Positions 17,474 to 26,358 are shown, counted from the stretch's first letter. The stretch: DNA of 64,000 bases from Congzhengia minquanensis (GCF_014384785.1 NZ_JACRSU010000001.1:806001-870000), one strand, 5' to 3'. Numbers and translations: made by a program. Notes: generated by a model not told the origin, from the sequence alone.

Positions 17474-18058
17474 TTGCCATTGATGAACTACATCTGGGTT
17501 TTTCTGATTCTTTTTTCTTACATATATTCCTTTTTTGCCGGCACCACTGAAGCAGTAACGGCCAGCGTATTTTCCGGCGCTGACAAAGCCACCCAAATGG
17601 TGATATCTCTCATGGGCATGATGTGTCTGTGGACGGGACTGTTGGAGGTAGCCGAGCACGCGGGGATTACCAAAAAAATTGAGCGTTTGCTTTCGCCCAT
17701 AACCAGAATTCTGTTTCCCTCCCTGCCCGACGGTTCCGAGGCAAAAAGCGCCATTGTTATGAGTATGACGGCAAACCTTTTGGGCCTTTCAAACGCGGCA
17801 ACGCCCTTAGGCCTTGCCGCCATGAACAAGCTGGAGGCCCGCAGCCTGACCCCCGGCGTTGCCACCGACGACATGTGCATGTTTGTGGTCATTAACACCG
17901 CGTCGATTACGCTGATTCCCACAACCCTGCTCACCCTGCGCACGGCTGCCGGCTCTGCCGCCCCCTTTGAAATTATGGTGCCGGTTTGGATTTGTTCCAT
18001 TTTGTCCGTTGCAAGCGGAATTATTGCCGCAAAATTACTTGCCCGGAGGTGCCCATAA
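17474..18058 (+). CDS. spmA: Spore maturation protein A
   Basis: A 194-residue integral membrane protein with the nucleoside-recognition/Gate domain of SpmA. Several membrane helices and the conserved TANLLGLSNAATPLGL segment are seen. SpmA and SpmB act together in the forming spore, and in Bacillus are needed for spore core dehydration and heat resistance. The start is uncertain: GGAGG at 17465-17469 is followed by TTG at 17474, TTG at 17480 and ATG at 17483, all in frame. The stop abuts spmB. In B. subtilis dacB precedes this pair; it is not here. Confidence 0.92.
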   Translation: MPLMNYIWVFLILFSYIYSFFAGTTEAVTASVFSGADKATQMVISLMGMMCLWTGLLEVAEHAGITKKIERLLSPITRILFPSLPDGSEAKSAIVMSMTANLLGLSNAATPLGLAAMNKLEARSLTPGVATDDMCMFVVINTASITLIPTTLLTLRTAAGSAAPFEIMVPVWICSILSVASGIIAAKLLARRCP

Positions 18059-18589
18059 ATGCTAGCCCAAAAGATTTCTATTCTTATTATGCCGTTCATT
18101 TTCATTTCTATTTTGGGCTATGCCCTTTTTAAAAAGGTGCGTGTTTTCGACGTGTTTTTAAACGGTGCTTCAAACGGTCTGCGCTCGGCGGTAAGCATTT
18201 TGCCGGCGCTGGTTGGCCTGATTTGCGCCATTTCCATGCTCCGGGCCTCCGGTGCGCTGGACTTTTTGGAAACCCTTTTGTCGCCCCTGCTTTCAAAAAT
18301 CGGCATGCCGCCGGACGTTCTTCCCTTGGCGCTTCTAAAGCCCGTGTCCGGGAGCGGTGCACTGGCCATGGTGAAGGACATTTTCGACGCAAACGGGCCG
18401 GACTCTTTTGCCGGAAAAGTTGCTTCTGTTATGCTGGGCTCCTCGGAAACCACGTTCTACACCTTAGCTGTGTACTACGGCGCGGTGAAAATTAAAGACT
18501 CCCGCTACACCGTGAGCGCCGCCGTCATTGCAGATTTGGTGGGCGTGTTCGCCGCGGTCTTCCTCTGCGGCATGATATACAGCCATTAA
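18059..18589 (+). CDS. spmB: Spore maturation protein B
   Basis: A 176-residue membrane protein paralogous to SpmA, with the conserved LKPVSGSGALAMV and MLGSSETTFYTLAVY stretches typical of SpmB. Its ATG directly follows the spmA stop (TAA then ATG), so translation is coupled and the two products probably form one complex in the spore membrane. Transcription ends at a strong hairpin right after the stop. Presence of the pair argues that the organism sporulates or descends from spore formers. Confidence 0.93.
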   Translation: MLAQKISILIMPFIFISILGYALFKKVRVFDVFLNGASNGLRSAVSILPALVGLICAISMLRASGALDFLETLLSPLLSKIGMPPDVLPLALLKPVSGSGALAMVKDIFDANGPDSFAGKVASVMLGSSETTFYTLAVYYGAVKIKDSRYTVSAAVIADLVGVFAAVFLCGMIYSH

Positions 18590-18590
18590 A

Positions 18591-18615
18591 AAAACCTCCG
18601 TTTCGGAGGTTTTAT
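18591..18615. terminator. Terminator between spmB and PAP2 gene
   Basis: A hairpin AACCTCCG-TTT-CGGAGGTT (about 18593-18611) is preceded by an A run and followed by TTATTTTT, so it can work in both directions for the convergent genes. Confidence 0.88.
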
Positions 18616-19151
18616 TTTTGTGTTTGTTTCTTTCGATAAAACAGCCTGTGCACCGCAAGGGCAATGAAAAACGCTAATACCACCGCCGCTAAAACGTCGC
18701 TGGGATAGTGCACATAGAGGTAAAGCCTTGAAAACGCCATGAGCGCAGCGAAAGGAATGGCTGCGTAACCAAATTTGTGATTGTCCATTGAAATCAGAAA
18801 CGCCGCCACAAAGGAAGACAGCGTGTGCCCCGACGGAAACGAAAAGTCTAACGGATTATCAATTAAAAGCTCCACTCCCAGGTTCACCCAGTTGGGGCGC
18901 GGGCGGGCAATTAGGGGCTTTAGCAAGAGGTTTCCCAAAACAAACCCTGCCGCAAGGCCAACCAACAGCACAACCCCCTGCTTGCGGTATTTTTCCCTAA
19001 GCAGCATTACCGCCGCAAAGAAAAGCCAAATCAGTCCGCCGTTTCCCAGGCTTGAAACAAGGGGCATAAAAAAGTCTAAAAATGCGCACCGAACGTGCGA
19101 CTGAATAAAATCAAGCACGCAAAAATCGATATTCGTGATTTGCTCAACCAT
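18612..19151 (-). CDS. PAP2-family phosphatase
   Basis: A 179-residue membrane protein with the three phosphatase motifs of the PAP2 family: KPLIARPRP (motif 1), PSGHT (motif 2) and SRLYLYVHYPSD (motif 3, containing the catalytic His). About five membrane helices place the active site outside. Likely substrates are undecaprenyl pyrophosphate or phosphatidylglycerol phosphate. I start at ATG 19151; a TTG directly before it is also possible. GGAAGGA lies upstream. The gene is 19 bases downstream of the COG2426 membrane protein gene and probably shares its transcript. Confidence 0.9.
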   Translation of the reverse strand: MVEQITNIDFCVLDFIQSHVRCAFLDFFMPLVSSLGNGGLIWLFFAAVMLLREKYRKQGVVLLVGLAAGFVLGNLLLKPLIARPRPNWVNLGVELLIDNPLDFSFPSGHTLSSFVAAFLISMDNHKFGYAAIPFAALMAFSRLYLYVHYPSDVLAAVVLAFFIALAVHRLFYRKKQTQK

Positions 19152-19170
19152 CAATAAAAAATCCTTCCAA

Positions 19171-19653
19171 TCAGGCCATAACCGTAACGCCGTAGGTTAA
19201 AAACGCAATAATTGCCCCTGCCGCTGTAACACCCAAAAAAATTGCCGGCAGCGCGCTTTTCAGGCGCATATCCATCATTGCCGCAACCAAGGCCCCGGTC
19301 CACGCGCCGGTACCAGGCAGCGGAATGGCCACCAAAATAAAAAGGCCCCAAAATTCATACTTTAAAACGGTTTTCTTATGTTTTTCCGCCTTTTGTTCGA
19401 ACCGCGTCACCAATCTGTTTAACCCGTCGCTTTTTTTGCGCATCCATTCAAAAATTTTGCGGATGAAAATGATAATAAACGGAACGGGAATCATGTTTCC
19501 AATAATAGAGATGCCGATTGCCACCCACAAATTCAGCCCGTTGGCTGTGGCAATTGGAATTGCGCCGCGCAGCTCTAAAACCGGCGTCATCGCAACAATC
19601 ATCGTCATTAAAATTTTACCGGGTAAGCTATTCCATAAAAAAGACAAAGTCAT
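19171..19653 (-). CDS. COG2426 'small multidrug export'-type membrane protein
   Basis: About 160 residues with four membrane helices. The segment MTPVLELRGAIPIA and the later IPLPGTGAWTGAL are hallmarks of the COG2426 family, related to the DedA/SNARE-associated fold. The 'small multidrug export' name is from databases and weakly supported by experiment. The start is unclear: ATG 19653 lies only two bases after AAGGAG, whereas TTG 19647 has ideal spacing, and an upstream ATG extends the frame. It sits upstream of the PAP2 gene; a link to lipid carrier recycling is conceivable but unproven. Confidence 0.8.
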   Translation of the reverse strand: MTLSFLWNSLPGKILMTMIVAMTPVLELRGAIPIATANGLNLWVAIGISIIGNMIPVPFIIIFIRKIFEWMRKKSDGLNRLVTRFEQKAEKHKKTVLKYEFWGLFILVAIPLPGTGAWTGALVAAMMDMRLKSALPAIFLGVTAAGAIIAFLTYGVTVMA

Positions 19654-19763
19654 TCTCCTTACTTTTATATATTCTCTATTCATATATTTTACCATAAAAA
19701 TTTTTCCAGTACAACCAATAAAGTGTTAATTCTGTGTAAATATATCATTTTATACCCCCCTCA

Positions 19764-19792
19764 TTGACTTTTTCCCCATTTTATTATAAAAT
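19764..19792 (+). promoter_or_regulatory. Promoter of the nnr-gerS-alr genes
   Basis: TTGACT (19764-19769) and TAAAAT (19787-19792) with a 17-base spacer. It lies 32 bases upstream of the NAD(P)HX repair gene start. Confidence 0.6.
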
Positions 19793-19823
19793 AATCTTAA
19801 ATATAACGAAAGTAGGTGCTGTT

Positions 19824-21362
19824 ATGAAAGTTGTGAGTGTGTCGCAGATGCGCGGCCTGGAGCAGGCCGCAATAGAGGACTGCGGCGTTCCCTCCCTGCT
19901 GTTAATGGAAAATGCCGCGGCAGGATTTTTAATGGCTCTTGAGCGTGAAACAGGGCCGGTTGCTGGCAAAAAAATTCACGTTTTTTGCGGCAGGGGCAAC
20001 AACGGCGGCGACGGGTTCGCCATTGCGCGCATGGCCCACAACTTGCATGCAGACGTTACCATAACCCTGCTGTTTGACGAGGCCTCGGCGGAAGGTGATG
20101 CGAAGACCAATTTAGAAATCGTAAAAAAAATGGGAATTCCCTTTTCCGCTGCCGGCGGCGGTATTTCCTGCGACATTATTGTGGACGCCATTTTCGGAAC
20201 CGGCTTTCACGGTGAAATTGAGGGAAACGCGAAATCGTGTATTGATGCAATAAACAACAGCGGCGCGTTCATCGCCTCTGTGGACATTCCCAGCGGTGTT
20301 TCGGCGGATACCGGACACGCATCGGCCTCTTCTGTTTTTGCAGACCTTTGCGTGACCTTTGCAGCTTTAAAGCCCGGGCATCTGTTATTTCCCGGCCGCG
20401 GTCACTTTCAGAAACTGATAAAAGGAAACATTTCTGTGCCAAGAGAAGTCATAAACGAACTGCGAAGCGGATATGATGTAATAGATAACTCCAAAAGAGA
20501 GCTAATTCCAAAGCGGGAAACCAATTCCCACAAGGGGAGTTTTGGCAAGGCCTTGGCGTTTGTGGGATCGGCAGGAATGAGCGGCGCGGCGGTTTTGTCA
20601 TCCTCCGCTATTTTGAAAAGCGGCGCGGGCATGGCCACCGCCGCCGTGCCGGAAACGGTTTTGGGCGCGGTTTGCGCTCATCTCACCTCGGTGATGACCG
20701 TTCCGCTTCCCTGTGAAAACGGAAGTTTAGCCGAACCTGCCGCCGATTTGCTTTTGGAAAAGCTGAAGCATCAAGACGTTTTGCTGGCCGGCTGCGGCAT
20801 TGGCACGTCTGATGCTGCGAAAAAAACCATTTGCCGTTTGGTAACAGAAAACGAAAAGCCAATGGTGTTAGACGCAGACGGGTTAAACGCCGTGTCTGGC
20901 TGTACTGAATTACTGCTTGAGAAAAAATGTGAGCTGATTCTAACGCCGCATATTGTGGAATTTTCCAGGCTCACAGGTCTTACAGTTTTAAAAATTAAAG
21001 AAAATCCCATTTTAGCCGCCCGCGAATTTGCGCAGAAATTTCAGGTAACGCTGGTTTTAAAGGATGCGGTCACGGTGGTTGCCGCAAAGGATGGAACGGT
21101 ATTCATTAGCCCCAGCTCTAACTCGGGGCTGGCCACGGCGGGCAGCGGCGACGTTTTGGCGGGAATTATCACAGGGCTTCTGTCCCAGGGGGCAAGGCCT
21201 GAGCACGCGGCAGTCGGCGGCGTTTATCTTCACCTGGCCGCGGGAAATATCGCAAGAAAAGCAAAAGGCGAATATGGCATGACGTCGGAGGATTTGCTAT
21301 CTTCCGTGCCAGCCGCCTTTATGGAGGAAATTGACATAGCACCTGACATAAAGGAGTGGTAA
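19824..21362 (+). CDS. nnr: Bifunctional NAD(P)HX epimerase/dehydratase
   Basis: A 512-residue fusion protein that repairs hydrated NADH and NADPH. The N-terminal YjeF-N epimerase domain (about 1-215) has the GRGNNGGDGFAIAR motif; the C-terminal ADP-dependent dehydratase (about 230-505) has GSAGMSGAAVL and the AGSGDVLAGIITG signature with the catalytic Asp. The fusion order is that of bacterial Nnr. ATG 19824 gives MKVVSVSQM, the usual family start; the frame extends upstream without a better site. In B. subtilis acpS sits at this place before ydcC and alr; some Clostridia have nnr instead. Confidence 0.95.
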   Translation: MKVVSVSQMRGLEQAAIEDCGVPSLLLMENAAAGFLMALERETGPVAGKKIHVFCGRGNNGGDGFAIARMAHNLHADVTITLLFDEASAEGDAKTNLEIVKKMGIPFSAAGGGISCDIIVDAIFGTGFHGEIEGNAKSCIDAINNSGAFIASVDIPSGVSADTGHASASSVFADLCVTFAALKPGHLLFPGRGHFQKLIKGNISVPREVINELRSGYDVIDNSKRELIPKRETNSHKGSFGKALAFVGSAGMSGAAVLSSSAILKSGAGMATAAVPETVLGAVCAHLTSVMTVPLPCENGSLAEPAADLLLEKLKHQDVLLAGCGIGTSDAAKKTICRLVTENEKPMVLDADGLNAVSGCTELLLEKKCELILTPHIVEFSRLTGLTVLKIKENPILAAREFAQKFQVTLVLKDAVTVVAAKDGTVFISPSSNSGLATAGSGDVLAGIITGLLSQGARPEHAAVGGVYLHLAAGNIARKAKGEYGMTSEDLLSSVPAAFMEEIDIAPDIKEW

Positions 21363-21370
21363 CAAAAAAG

Positions 21371-22009
21371 ATGTGTAAGAAACTGATTTCCGTTTTTCTT
21401 ACACTAATGATAAGCGTTTTCGCGTTATCCGCCTGCGGCGGCAACCGTTTAAGCGACAGCGATATGGACATTTATGAAAAAATCCACACGTATTACAGCA
21501 AGATGGAAAGCTACAGCGCAAACGTCACGTTTTCCTGTTTTTCAAACAAAACGGAAAACAAATATACGGCAGAGCAAAAGGCCATGGGTAACGACAAGTT
21601 TTTTATTAAAGTGTCAAATCCCGACAGCACCCTGTCTGTTACCACCATTGCCAACGGCGCAAAAACAAAAACGCTTACCGACGGAACGGACTATTCTGTC
21701 ACCGTTCCCACGGCAGACACAACAAACCTGCTGTTTGTAAACAACTTTTTTAAGACCTACTATTCCTCAGAAGAAACCTATCTTGCAGTAAACGGGGCAG
21801 GCAAAGGAAACGTAACCGTTCTGGAAACGGATATTTCGCCTAAGAGCGCAAACAGCGCAAAGGTTTCGCTTTCTGTCAGCAACAAAACCCTGGCGCCGGT
21901 AAACCTCACGGTTTACGACATGGGCGGAAAAGTTGTTCTGTCTGCTGAATTTTCGAATTTTCAATATAACGACAAATCGGTTACCGATTCAGATTTTACA
22001 ACAGATTAA
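21371..22009 (+). CDS. GerS/YdcC-like LolA-fold lipoprotein
   Basis: A 212-residue lipoprotein. The signal peptide ends in a lipobox LSAC with Cys22. The mature part is beta-rich and resembles LolA-fold lipoproteins (YdcC, GerS). In C. difficile GerS lies just before an alanine racemase gene and is needed for cortex hydrolysis during germination; in B. subtilis ydcC sits before alr. Here it lies between nnr and alr, so a sporulation or germination role is likely by synteny; sequence identity to GerS itself was not tested. AAGGAG is 14 bases before ATG 21371; a GTG at 21356 overlaps that site and is unlikely. Confidence 0.75.
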   Translation: MCKKLISVFLTLMISVFALSACGGNRLSDSDMDIYEKIHTYYSKMESYSANVTFSCFSNKTENKYTAEQKAMGNDKFFIKVSNPDSTLSVTTIANGAKTKTLTDGTDYSVTVPTADTTNLLFVNNFFKTYYSSEETYLAVNGAGKGNVTVLETDISPKSANSAKVSLSVSNKTLAPVNLTVYDMGGKVVLSAEFSNFQYNDKSVTDSDFTTD

Positions 22010-22028
22010 CGAAAGGAACGACCACAAG

Positions 22029-23195
22029 TTGAACAACCTATATACAACCAGAACATGGGCCGAGATTGACTTAGACGCCATTGCGTTTAATATGAAAAAT
22101 ATTCGCAGCATCACCAGCCCCGCGGCAAAAATTATGTGTGTGGTGAAAGCAGACGCCTATGGCCACGGATTTTTTGAAGCGGCAAAAACAATGCACGAAA
22201 ACGGTGCCGACGCCTTTGCCGTTGCCACCTTTGAAGAGGCAAAGCTATTGCGCGACAAAGGGTTTGACGAAGTGATTTTAATTTTGGGCCGTGTGGATGA
22301 AATTTTTGCAAAAGACATGATAAATTTAGGAATCAGCGCCACGGTTTGTGACGAAGAATTTGCAAAAGCTTTGTCTGACGCTGCAGTTTCCATGAATAAA
22401 AAGGCCCGTATTCACATAAAATTGGATACTGGGATGTCGAGAATCGGGTTCGACTGCGAAGCGGACGACGTGGAAAAAATTACGAAAATCTGCTCCATGC
22501 CGAACATGATTGCCGAAGGAATTTTTTCGCATTTTGCATGTGCGGACGAACCGGACAGTAAAATGTCTGAAAAACAGTTTTCAGCGTTTCAGTCTATGAT
22601 TCACGCATTAAACGTGCGAGGAATTCATTTTGAATATGCCCATATCTGCAACAGCGCAGGGATTATGGAATTTCCCGCATATCACCTTACCATGGTGCGG
22701 CCGGGCATTATTTTATACGGCTGCTACCCGTCTGAGGCGGTTCACAAGGAGCGGCTTTCCTTAAGGCCTGCCATGACAGTGAAAGCAAGAATTACAAGAA
22801 TCGACACAAAGCCCGCCGGAACCAAGGTGAGTTACGGCGCAACCTATACAACAAAGCAAGAAGAAAAAATTGCAACGGTGTCCATCGGATATGCCGACGG
22901 ATACTTCCGCAGTCTTTCAGATAACGCATATATGAGCGTTTCAGGGGTAAAAGTTCCTGTTGTGGGAAGAATTTGTATGGATCAATGTATGATAGACGTT
23001 TCCTCTGTCAATAATATTACTGTCGGCGACGAAGTAACCGTATTTGGAAACGGAGGAGATAACAGTGAAACAGCAACATCCTTAGCTGCACGTGCTGGGA
23101 CAATTAACTACGAAATCCTGTGCGCAGTCGGGAACAGAACCCCCAGAATTTATGTCAGGAACGGCGAAATTATTGACGTACTTACCTATTTGTAA
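22029..23195 (+). CDS. alr: Alanine racemase
   Basis: A 388-residue PLP enzyme that interconverts L- and D-alanine for peptidoglycan. Lys40 in VVKADAYGHG is the PLP lysine and Tyr269 in VSYGATY is the second catalytic base. The C-terminal beta domain with VGRICMDQCMIDVS is complete. TTG at 22029 is chosen because GAAAGGA lies upstream and the protein then starts LNNLYTTRTWAEIDLDAI, matching family starts; the open frame overlaps the lipoprotein gene otherwise. It lies between the GerS-like gene and ndoAI, the standard Firmicutes arrangement. Confidence 0.95.
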   Translation: MNNLYTTRTWAEIDLDAIAFNMKNIRSITSPAAKIMCVVKADAYGHGFFEAAKTMHENGADAFAVATFEEAKLLRDKGFDEVILILGRVDEIFAKDMINLGISATVCDEEFAKALSDAAVSMNKKARIHIKLDTGMSRIGFDCEADDVEKITKICSMPNMIAEGIFSHFACADEPDSKMSEKQFSAFQSMIHALNVRGIHFEYAHICNSAGIMEFPAYHLTMVRPGIILYGCYPSEAVHKERLSLRPAMTVKARITRIDTKPAGTKVSYGATYTTKQEEKIATVSIGYADGYFRSLSDNAYMSVSGVKVPVVGRICMDQCMIDVSSVNNITVGDEVTVFGNGGDNSETATSLAARAGTINYEILCAVGNRTPRIYVRNGEIIDVLTYL

Positions 23196-23217
23196 TAGAA
23201 TTGCTAATATTTGTGTA

Positions 23218-23247
23218 TTGACTTAGCTTGACCTTTCATTATATAAT
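23218..23247 (+). promoter_or_regulatory. Promoter of ndoAI-ndoA
   Basis: TTGACT (23218-23223), 18-base spacer, TATAAT (23242-23247). It gives the toxin-antitoxin pair its own promoter, separate from alr, with a leader of about 110 bases in which I see no clear operator. Confidence 0.65.
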
Positions 23248-23366
23248 ATTAGTGTGGCGTAAACGCTAAAAATCACTCTTAATTTACTTTCGCGTTCTGA
23301 CGTTTATGTTTTCAAAACACACGCTATTTACCAGCGTAATAACAAACGAATGGGGGCTTGACTATT

Positions 23367-23642
23367 TTGTCGCAACTCAAGAAGGTTCTGATAACCGTTC
23401 CCGACGCGTTGCTTGCGCAAGTTGATTCTGTTGCCAGCAGTGAAAATATCAACAGAAGTGAATTTGTCCGCGAAGCTATGAAAATGTACCTTCGTGAAAA
23501 GAAAAAGCAGTCGGTAGCAGAACAAATGAAAAAGGGTTATCAGGAAATGGCAGATATTAATTTAAATATCGCCATGATGTGTTTTGACGCGGATGAGCAG
23601 GAGCTTGCCGCGTATGAGGAAAAACTGGCGGAGTGTGAATAG
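23367..23642 (+). CDS. ndoAI: Ribbon-helix-helix antitoxin of the EndoA system
   Basis: About 91 residues. The N-terminal ribbon-helix-helix ([27 protein letters not shown]) binds DNA and represses the pair; the C-terminal acidic tail ([17 protein letters not shown]) would wrap the toxin. This matches EndoAI/NdoAI (MazE-like) of Firmicutes. TTG at 23367 has GGGGG at good spacing; an in-frame TTG at 23358 is too close to it. The stop overlaps the toxin's possible start region, so translation is coupled. Confidence 0.85.
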   Translation: MSQLKKVLITVPDALLAQVDSVASSENINRSEFVREAMKMYLREKKKQSVAEQMKKGYQEMADINLNIAMMCFDADEQELAAYEEKLAECE

Positions 23643-23643
23643 T

Positions 23644-23994
23644 GTGGTTGTAAAACGAGGAGATATTTTTTACGCTGATTTAAGCCCTGTGGTCGGTTCG
23701 GAACAAGGCGGGATAAGGCCTGTTTTAGTCGTGCAGAACGACATTGGAAACAAGTTTTCCCCAACCATTATTATTGCGGCTATTACGTCGCAGATTAATA
23801 AAGCCAAGCTTCCCACTCACATTGAAATAAGTGCAAATGATTTTGGCCTTGCCAAGGATTCCGTGATTTTATTAGAGCAGGTACGCACCATTGATAAAAA
23901 GCGCCTGCGTGAGAAAATTGGGAAATTAGATGATGAGCTTATGGACAGTGTGAACGAGGCATTGGTGATCAGTTTCGGAATAGCAGAGCTATAA
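23644..23994 (+). CDS. ndoA: EndoA/MazF endoribonuclease toxin
   Basis: A 116-residue protein almost collinear with B. subtilis NdoA (EndoA), which cleaves mRNA at UACAU-type sites. The hallmark [20 protein letters not shown] and the following [12 protein letters not shown] are intact, including the Arg and Thr residues used in catalysis. GTG at 23644 is chosen because it gives the same N-terminus and length as the B. subtilis protein and GGAG lies ten bases upstream; GTG 23635 is the alternative. A terminator follows. In B. subtilis this pair lies upstream of the rsbR/sigB stress genes, which are not here. Confidence 0.95.
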   Translation: MVVKRGDIFYADLSPVVGSEQGGIRPVLVVQNDIGNKFSPTIIIAAITSQINKAKLPTHIEISANDFGLAKDSVILLEQVRTIDKKRLREKIGKLDDELMDSVNEALVISFGIAEL

Positions 23995-24065
23995 ATTTGA
24001 TATTTGGTCGGTAATCCGCACCATAAGCGGAAAAATGGGCTAAAACTGTGTTTTTGTCCAAAACG

Positions 24066-24100
24066 AAACTGCCTTACAGTAGTCTGTAAGGCAGTTTTTA
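24066..24100. terminator. Terminator after ndoA
   Basis: A perfect 12-bp stem (24068-24079 with 24084-24095) and 4-base loop followed by a T run. It can also serve the convergent kinase-like gene on the minus strand. Confidence 0.9.
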
Positions 24101-24111
24101 TGTAATTTTTT

Positions 24112-24618
24112 TTAAAATGTCTGCAAGAGGCGCGCCGCCTCTCTTCTGCTTTTCAAAATGATGATGTTTTTATTTTTTTCTGTTTCCAGCAGGTGATACG
24201 TTTTTTGTCTGTTGTTTTTGTTAAAATTCCAAACGTATTTTAAAAACTCCCAGTCGAACCGTTCCGGGCATCCCTCGCCCATGTCAGGCCGGGTTTTGCC
24301 ATATCCCGTAAGGATTCTTTTCAGCACTCCCATCAAACAGACGAAACGAGAATAGTCCAGAAAGATTACAGTGTCGCAGTAAGAAAGCCTTGTTTTCAGT
24401 GTTCTGCTATATTCGCCGTCAATAATCCATGCTGGCTGCATCAGTTCCTTTAAAAGCCGGTTGTCAAATTCTTCTCGTGACACATGCTGCCAGCCGGCGC
24501 GCCAGAAAAGCCTATCCAAATGCACCAGCGGAAGATTTAATTTTTTAGCCAGTTCCACGGAAAGCGTTGATTTTCCCGCTCCGCTTCCGCCGATTACCAA
24601 AATCCGCTGCATTGACAT
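24112..24618 (-). CDS. P-loop kinase-like protein (adenylate kinase/FlaR type)
   Basis: A 168-residue protein with a Walker A motif GGSGAGKST at 10-18 and the layout of the 'topology modulation'/FlaR group of adenylate-kinase-like ATPases: HLDRLFWRAGW after the first strand and EYSRTL in the middle. These proteins are poorly characterised; small-molecule phosphorylation is assumed. ATG 24618 lies nine bases after AGGAGG. The gene follows the diguanylate cyclase gene by six bases, so they form a transcript, but a functional link is not evident. Confidence 0.8.
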   Translation of the reverse strand: MSMQRILVIGGSGAGKSTLSVELAKKLNLPLVHLDRLFWRAGWQHVSREEFDNRLLKELMQPAWIIDGEYSRTLKTRLSYCDTVIFLDYSRFVCLMGVLKRILTGYGKTRPDMGEGCPERFDWEFLKYVWNFNKNNRQKTYHLLETEKNKNIIILKSRREAARLLQTF

Positions 24619-24624
24619 GGGGTC

Positions 24625-26250
24625 TTACCTCCTGCTTCCCGCTTTGTCGCGGTACATCGCCGCGTCTGCATTATGAAACACCTGCTCCGGCTGGATTGTA
24701 TCCCCCGGATTTTTACACGCCACACCGCAGGCAACTTTCAGCGGAACCCGGTGCTCCTCACCGTTATATGCCTCCGCCTGGCTGCGGAAAACTGACAGCG
24801 CGGCGTCAATGATGTTTTTCGTTTTCCCTGCTGCAACCACAGCAAATTCGTCTCCGCCAATGCGGAAACATAAGCCAATGTTTACAAACGCCTCCTGAAT
24901 GCATTTTGCACCGTTAATAATTAAAAGATCGCCCTCGCTGTGGCCGAAATGGTCGTTGGCTTCTTTCAGCCCGTTAATGTCGAACATCAAGATAGTAAAC
25001 GACTCTTCAGCAGCTTCTTGCAGACGCTTTAGCTCCTCCTCAAAGGAACGCCGGTTAAAAAGGCCCGTAAGCGCGTCGAGATAAGCATATTGCCGATACC
25101 GTTCCGCCTTTTCATTTTCCCGCAAAATATATGCCATTTGCTGAAACGTTTCCGCGCTGAACAGCAGAACAAACAGGAACAGTCCAAACCGGAAAATGGC
25201 AGAATTGCTGCCGTTGCCCTCCGACAGGTAATACTGAATTACCGATATAACCACAGACAGCCCCAAAATGCCCATTCCAGCAAGGCTCACCATTGACTCT
25301 CTGCTTCGATACAGCCAACGCTCCCGCGCCAGCGTGACTGTCATTACAACAATAGAAACAAGCATCAGCGCATGAATTTCCACAATCATATGGGTCAGCG
25401 GAACAACCTTGCATAAGTGCAGAAGCAAGCAGATTAAAAGATTTACCAAGTGAATCCAGCAAAGGATATGCAATACCTTTGTGCAGTGAAGCTTCATTTC
25501 GCCCAAAAACAAAAATATCATCGGCGGCAGCAGCATAAAGGACAAATAAGACGCAAAAAATATGGCCGTTGTCCTTCCCGTTATCCATTGCAAAATATCG
25601 GTGTCCGTTTCCATCCAAATGCCCGACAGCAGCACAAACAGGCTAAAATAAAGAAAGCTGCGGTAACCTCTGTTTCCCGTTCTGGCCAACAGAGCACAGG
25701 AGAACGCAACAAACAAAACGCATAAAATCACACAGGATATACTGTAAAGCGAAACGGACAGGTTTTCTCGAAGCAGCAATGCCGACACACTAGCCTTTGG
25801 CCCTATGTACATATCAAAAAACAGCTGTGTTTCGTTAATTGGCTCTCTCGCAGCAAAGGTGATTTCAAGTTCACTGCCCACGTCCTCCGGTGCCAGCGGC
25901 GCAAACAGAAGAACGTTCCCAAAGGGAAGTTCAAAGCCGGTTTTGTTTATATCACCATGCTCTTTTATCACACGGCCGCCCACACGCACCTGCACCGCCA
26001 TGCTATTGGCCTTTAAACTGAACACATCGCTCTCCTGCAAGGTCTGCGGCAACACGCGCCGGACGGTAATTTTGTTTGTTTGCCGCTCCGTCACCTGCCA
26101 TCCCTCGCTGAAGTCTGCAGTGACGTCCTCCACAAGTCCGGTTTTGTTCTGGTCTGCATTGTAGAAAAAATAAAACACTGTGACGGTGGAAATTAGCAGG
26201 GAAAATATTAAAAACACATTGATTCTCTTTAAGGACTTCTTCATATTCAT
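24625..26250 (-). CDS. Membrane diguanylate cyclase (7TM sensor-GGDEF)
   Basis: A 541-residue protein. One N-terminal helix (about 11-29) is followed by an extracellular beta-rich domain (about 40-175), then about seven membrane helices (about 180-370) as in 7TMR-DISM-type sensors, and a C-terminal GGDEF domain (about 385-540). The active site GGDEF is intact at 465-469 with LTGLFNRRSF at the domain start, so it should make cyclic di-GMP from two GTP. The RxxD inhibitory site expected just upstream is absent, so product feedback is unlikely. The outer domain may bind a carbohydrate-like ligand, by fold analogy only. Confidence 0.88.
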   Translation of the reverse strand: MNMKKSLKRINVFLIFSLLISTVTVFYFFYNADQNKTGLVEDVTADFSEGWQVTERQTNKITVRRVLPQTLQESDVFSLKANSMAVQVRVGGRVIKEHGDINKTGFELPFGNVLLFAPLAPEDVGSELEITFAAREPINETQLFFDMYIGPKASVSALLLRENLSVSLYSISCVILCVLFVAFSCALLARTGNRGYRSFLYFSLFVLLSGIWMETDTDILQWITGRTTAIFFASYLSFMLLPPMIFLFLGEMKLHCTKVLHILCWIHLVNLLICLLLHLCKVVPLTHMIVEIHALMLVSIVVMTVTLARERWLYRSRESMVSLAGMGILGLSVVISVIQYYLSEGNGSNSAIFRFGLFLFVLLFSAETFQQMAYILRENEKAERYRQYAYLDALTGLFNRRSFEEELKRLQEAAEESFTILMFDINGLKEANDHFGHSEGDLLIINGAKCIQEAFVNIGLCFRIGGDEFAVVAAGKTKNIIDAALSVFRSQAEAYNGEEHRVPLKVACGVACKNPGDTIQPEQVFHNADAAMYRDKAGSRR

Positions 26251-26301
26251 TCACCATCGATCCCTTTTATTATATTTATTATAACAAAAGGAAGCTCCCT
26301 T

Positions 26302-26358
26302 TGCAATCCATAACAAGAAAGTCCGGCAAATTGCCGGACTTTCTTGTTATGGATTGCA
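26302..26358. terminator. 57-base perfect palindrome containing a terminator
   Basis: Arms 26302-26329 and 26331-26358 are exact inverted copies of 28 bases around one central A. The core GTCCGGC/GCCGGAC with flanking AAGAAA/TTTCTT is a normal two-way terminator. The arms run another dozen bases and include the last three codons and stop of the MBL lipoprotein gene, so TGCAATCCATAA occurs in mirrored form beyond it. Confidence 0.85.

Noticed and set aside
23367..23994. Mobile toxin-antitoxin module
   Set aside because: The pair is next to alr and nearly identical in layout to the chromosomal B. subtilis ndoAI-ndoA, so it is a core locus and not a sign of a plasmid or island.
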